Part shown: positions 13,067 through 15,330 of the stretch, piece after piece
Position numbering within the stretch: the first letter of the stretch is position 1
Layout: the number at the start of each line of letters is the position of its first letter
DNA from: CAYSYY01 sp964576115 [NCBI: uncultured Gemmatimonadota bacterium]
GTDB lineage: Bacteria > Blakebacterota > Blakebacteria > Blakebacterales
Assembly (NCBI GenBank): GCA_964576115.1
Contig: CAZNUA010000036.1
Location: 21,682 to 37,011, forward strand
Direction of reading: 5' to 3'
DNA length: 15,330 nucleotides
Program-made: the position numbers and the translations under genes
Notes under the pieces: generated by a model
Database searches by the model: none
The model's input: only the letters and a program-made list of their open reading frames with translations
What the model was told of the DNA's origin: nothing

Positions 13067-15330
13067 ATGGACACTATTCTCCGCAATGCCAGATTCGCCC
13101 TGCGCCAGCTCACACGCAAACCGGGCTTCTCGCTGATCCTCATCATCACCATCGCGGTCACGATCGGCGGAAACGTGGCCATCTTCGCAGTGTTCGAGGG
13201 CGTTGTCCTGCGACCTCTGCCCTGGCCTGAGTCCGACCGGCTCCTGGCCATCTGGGAGAGTCAGGATCAGAGCCGGTCGCGCCAGCCTTTCGCCGGCCCC
13301 GACTACCTGGCCGTGTGCGAACAGACCGAGAGTCTGTCCGGAGCGGGAGCAGCCGACACCCGCTGGGTCAACCTCTCCGGCGGGCAGGAACCGGTCCGGA
13401 TCCGTTGCGGTTTCTGTTCCGCGAGCCTCATGGAACTGCTGGGGGTTCGGCCCCTGCACGGACGGCTCTTCGGGCAGAGTGAAGAGATTGCGGGCAACCA
13501 CCAAGTCGTCGTTCTCAGCCACGCTCTCTGGCAGAGCCACTTCTCCGGCGATCCACAGGTCATGGGAACCGCCATCACGCTGGACGGCGAACCGTGGCAG
13601 GTCATCGGGATCATGCCCGAGTCCTTCCGGTTCCCGACCCCCTGGGGCGGACGGGATGAAACCCGGCTCTGGGCGCCGCTGACCGGCGCCCTGATCGGGA
13701 CCAATCGCAGCGCACACTGGTTGGCCGTCTACGGGCGCCTGGCGCCGGGGGCGAGCGTCGAGCAGGCTGAAGCCGAACTCGATCTCATCGCCCGCCGGCT
13801 GGCCGGAGCGTGGCCCGAAACGAATGCCGAGACCCGGATGTGGACCGAGCCGATCATGGCCCGCTCGATCGGCGGAGCCCGATCGTTGATCGCTTTCCTG
13901 CTGGGGATTGTGGGTCTCATTCTCCTGATGGCCTGTGCCAACACGGCCGGCATGCTGTTGTCACGGAGCCTGAACCGCACCGGGGAATTCGCCCTGCGGG
14001 CCGCCCTGGGCGCAGACCGGCGGAGCCTGAGCGGGCAGCTCCTGATCGAGAGTCTGGCCGTGGCGGCGATCGGCGGACTGGCCGGGATCGCGCTGGCGTA
14101 CGGGGGGGTCAACGTCCTGCGGGTGCTCATGCCCGCCGATTTCCCCCGGGCCGATCTGCTTGCCGTGAACCTGCCCGTTCTCGGATTCGCTGCTCTGATC
14201 GTCTGCATGACCGGTTTGCTCATCGGTCTGGCACCTGCTCTCTTCGCCTCCCGGTCCGATCTGGCGGCGGCCATCAGACGTACCCGGAGCCGGTCGACAG
14301 GGGCCCGAAACCGGCCGCTCGCATTCCTGACCTCGGGGCAGATGGCTATCGGATTTGTGCTGGTGAACACCGCCCTCGTCCTGACGGCGAGTTACGCCGG
14401 AGTCATGAACCAGTCGTTTAACTTCGACCTCGACGAGGTCGTGGTGACCGAAATCATCCTGGCCGGAGAGAGTTACGACACCCCCCTTGAACGCCGGATC
14501 TTCCATGAGCAACTGGTGCAGCGGGCGCGAGCCTGTCCGGGGGTGAGGAACGCCGGGATCGCCAGCAAGCTGCCCCTCAAGGGCGGTTCCAACAGCTGGG
14601 TCATCGTCGGCGGGCGTGAACCGGAATCGACCTCACGGGGCCCCCTGGTGGAACACAAGTTCATCGGCGAGGGTTTTCTCGAGACGATGGGAATCGACCT
14701 GCTGGCGGGCCGGACGTTCGACGAGCGCGACATGGCCCTGGCGGCCGGGCATGCCGGCGTCAGTAGAAGGGACGTGGAACTGCCCGTGATCATCAATCGG
14801 GTCATGGCCGAGACGATGATGCCGGCGGACGACCCGCTGGGCCAGGAGATCCGTACCTTTGAAAGTGACGAGGATAACTGGCACGGCCGGGTCATCGGGA
14901 TCGTGGAGAACGTCCGGCAGTGGGGTCCCGAAGTCGAGCCCCTGCCCGAACTCTACCTGCCGCAGACCGCCGAGCCGTGGGGTCCCTTCTGGACGAAACT
15001 GGCGGTTCGGACCGACGGCGATCCCGCCGGCCTGGCTCAGGATCTCAGGGCGGTGCTGGACACCATCGATCCCGCCCTGCCTCTTTCGACGCCGGTCAGC
15101 ATGGGACAGATTCTCGCTGACACCACCGCCGGCCGCCGCTTTTCGCTGATCCTGATCGGGCTGTGCGCGGGCGTCGCCCTGCTCCTCATCATCACCGGAA
15201 CCTACGGAGTGATCTCTTTCGCCGTTTCCCGCCGCCTGCACGAGGTCGGCGTGCGCATGGCCCTGGGCGCCGATCGGGGGCGGGTGGCGCTGCTTTTTCT
15301 CGGCCGGGCGGGCCGGCTCGTTCTGCCCGG
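13067..15330 (+). CDS. ADOP/MacB-like FtsX-family permease, cut by window edge
   Basis: 754 codons are visible and the frame is open to the right edge, so the C-terminus is missing. ATG 13067 has GAGG 6 nt upstream. The protein begins MDTILRNARFALRQLTRKPG, as ADOP permeases without the soluble prefix do. Transmembrane segments fall at about 21-43, 272-298, 324-350, 369-394, 418-445 and 692-723, with two periplasmic domains between them. VRPLHGRLF, LDGEPWQVIGIMPESF and HEVGVRMALGADRGRVA are FtsX/MacB_PCD signatures. It resembles the minus-strand permease at 9703-12402 but lacks the N-terminal prefix domain. It is transcribed away from padR. No ATPase is visible. Confidence 0.92.
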   Translation, partial: MDTILRNARFALRQLTRKPGFSLILIITIAVTIGGNVAIFAVFEGVVLRPLPWPESDRLLAIWESQDQSRSRQPFAGPDYLAVCEQTESLSGAGAADTRWVNLSGGQEPVRIRCGFCSASLMELLGVRPLHGRLFGQSEEIAGNHQVVVLSHALWQSHFSGDPQVMGTAITLDGEPWQVIGIMPESFRFPTPWGGRDETRLWAPLTGALIGTNRSAHWLAVYGRLAPGASVEQAEAELDLIARRLAGAWPETNAETRMWTEPIMARSIGGARSLIAFLLGIVGLILLMACANTAGMLLSRSLNRTGEFALRAALGADRRSLSGQLLIESLAVAAIGGLAGIALAYGGVNVLRVLMPADFPRADLLAVNLPVLGFAALIVCMTGLLIGLAPALFASRSDLAAAIRRTRSRSTGARNRPLAFLTSGQMAIGFVLVNTALVLTASYAGVMNQSFNFDLDEVVVTEIILAGESYDTPLERRIFHEQLVQRARACPGVRNAGIASKLPLKGGSNSWVIVGGREPESTSRGPLVEHKFIGEGFLETMGIDLLAGRTFDERDMALAAGHAGVSRRDVELPVIINRVMAETMMPADDPLGQEIRTFESDEDNWHGRVIGIVENVRQWGPEVEPLPELYLPQTAEPWGPFWTKLAVRTDGDPAGLAQDLRAVLDTIDPALPLSTPVSMGQILADTTAGRRFSLILIGLCAGVALLLIITGTYGVISFAVSRRLHEVGVRMALGADRGRVALLFLGRAGRLVLP

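Overview
The window is about 15.3 kb of GC-rich bacterial DNA with dense genes and mostly G/C third codon positions. The best taxonomic hints are an orphan MacB/FtsX-type permease of the acidobacterial duplicated orphan permease (ADOP) kind paired with a PadR repressor, an FG-GAP/VCBS lipoprotein and a secreted M14 peptidase with Ca-loop insertions. These suggest Acidobacteriota, Gemmatimonadota, Planctomycetota or a related candidate phylum. The sequence alone does not fix the phylum. TGA is used as a normal stop elsewhere, so the standard code applies.

Left part (1-4100): a minus-strand tRNA-Ser(GCU) is followed by a long leader with a 16-bp palindrome. Four plus-strand genes then follow: a small lipoprotein, a secreted M14 zinc carboxypeptidase-like protein, a 67-residue protein with a possible CX2C...HX3C metal site, and a second lipoprotein that is a diverged paralogue of the first. 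The spacers in this block contain several clear hairpins.

Middle (4100-6450): a minus-strand FG-GAP/VCBS-repeat lipoprotein has one in-frame TGA. The same frame continues homologously on both sides of it. A strong hairpin with a G-first apical loop begins 7 nt after the TGA, where a bacterial SECIS element should be. I read the gene as a candidate undescribed selenoprotein with a Sec-Cys pair, and this is the main finding. Divergent to it lies a DUF6920/DUF6544-like membrane-anchored protein, preceded by what looks like a broken coding fragment.

Right part (6400-15330): a minus-strand run reads PadR regulator, ADOP-type permease, family-5 extracellular solute-binding protein, sensor histidine kinase. 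The last two are only 4 bp apart. The kinase ends just after the start of a receiver domain, which is truncated where the gene overlaps its convergent neighbour by 29 bp. A second FtsX/ADOP-like permease is transcribed away from PadR and runs off the right edge. The shared PadR/permease promoter region holds a tandem palindromic motif, likely the PadR operator, and a separate 17-bp tandem repeat. The cluster looks like a PadR-controlled membrane-export or stress unit with a ligand-sensing two-component module attached. No CRISPR array, insertion sequence or transposase was seen.
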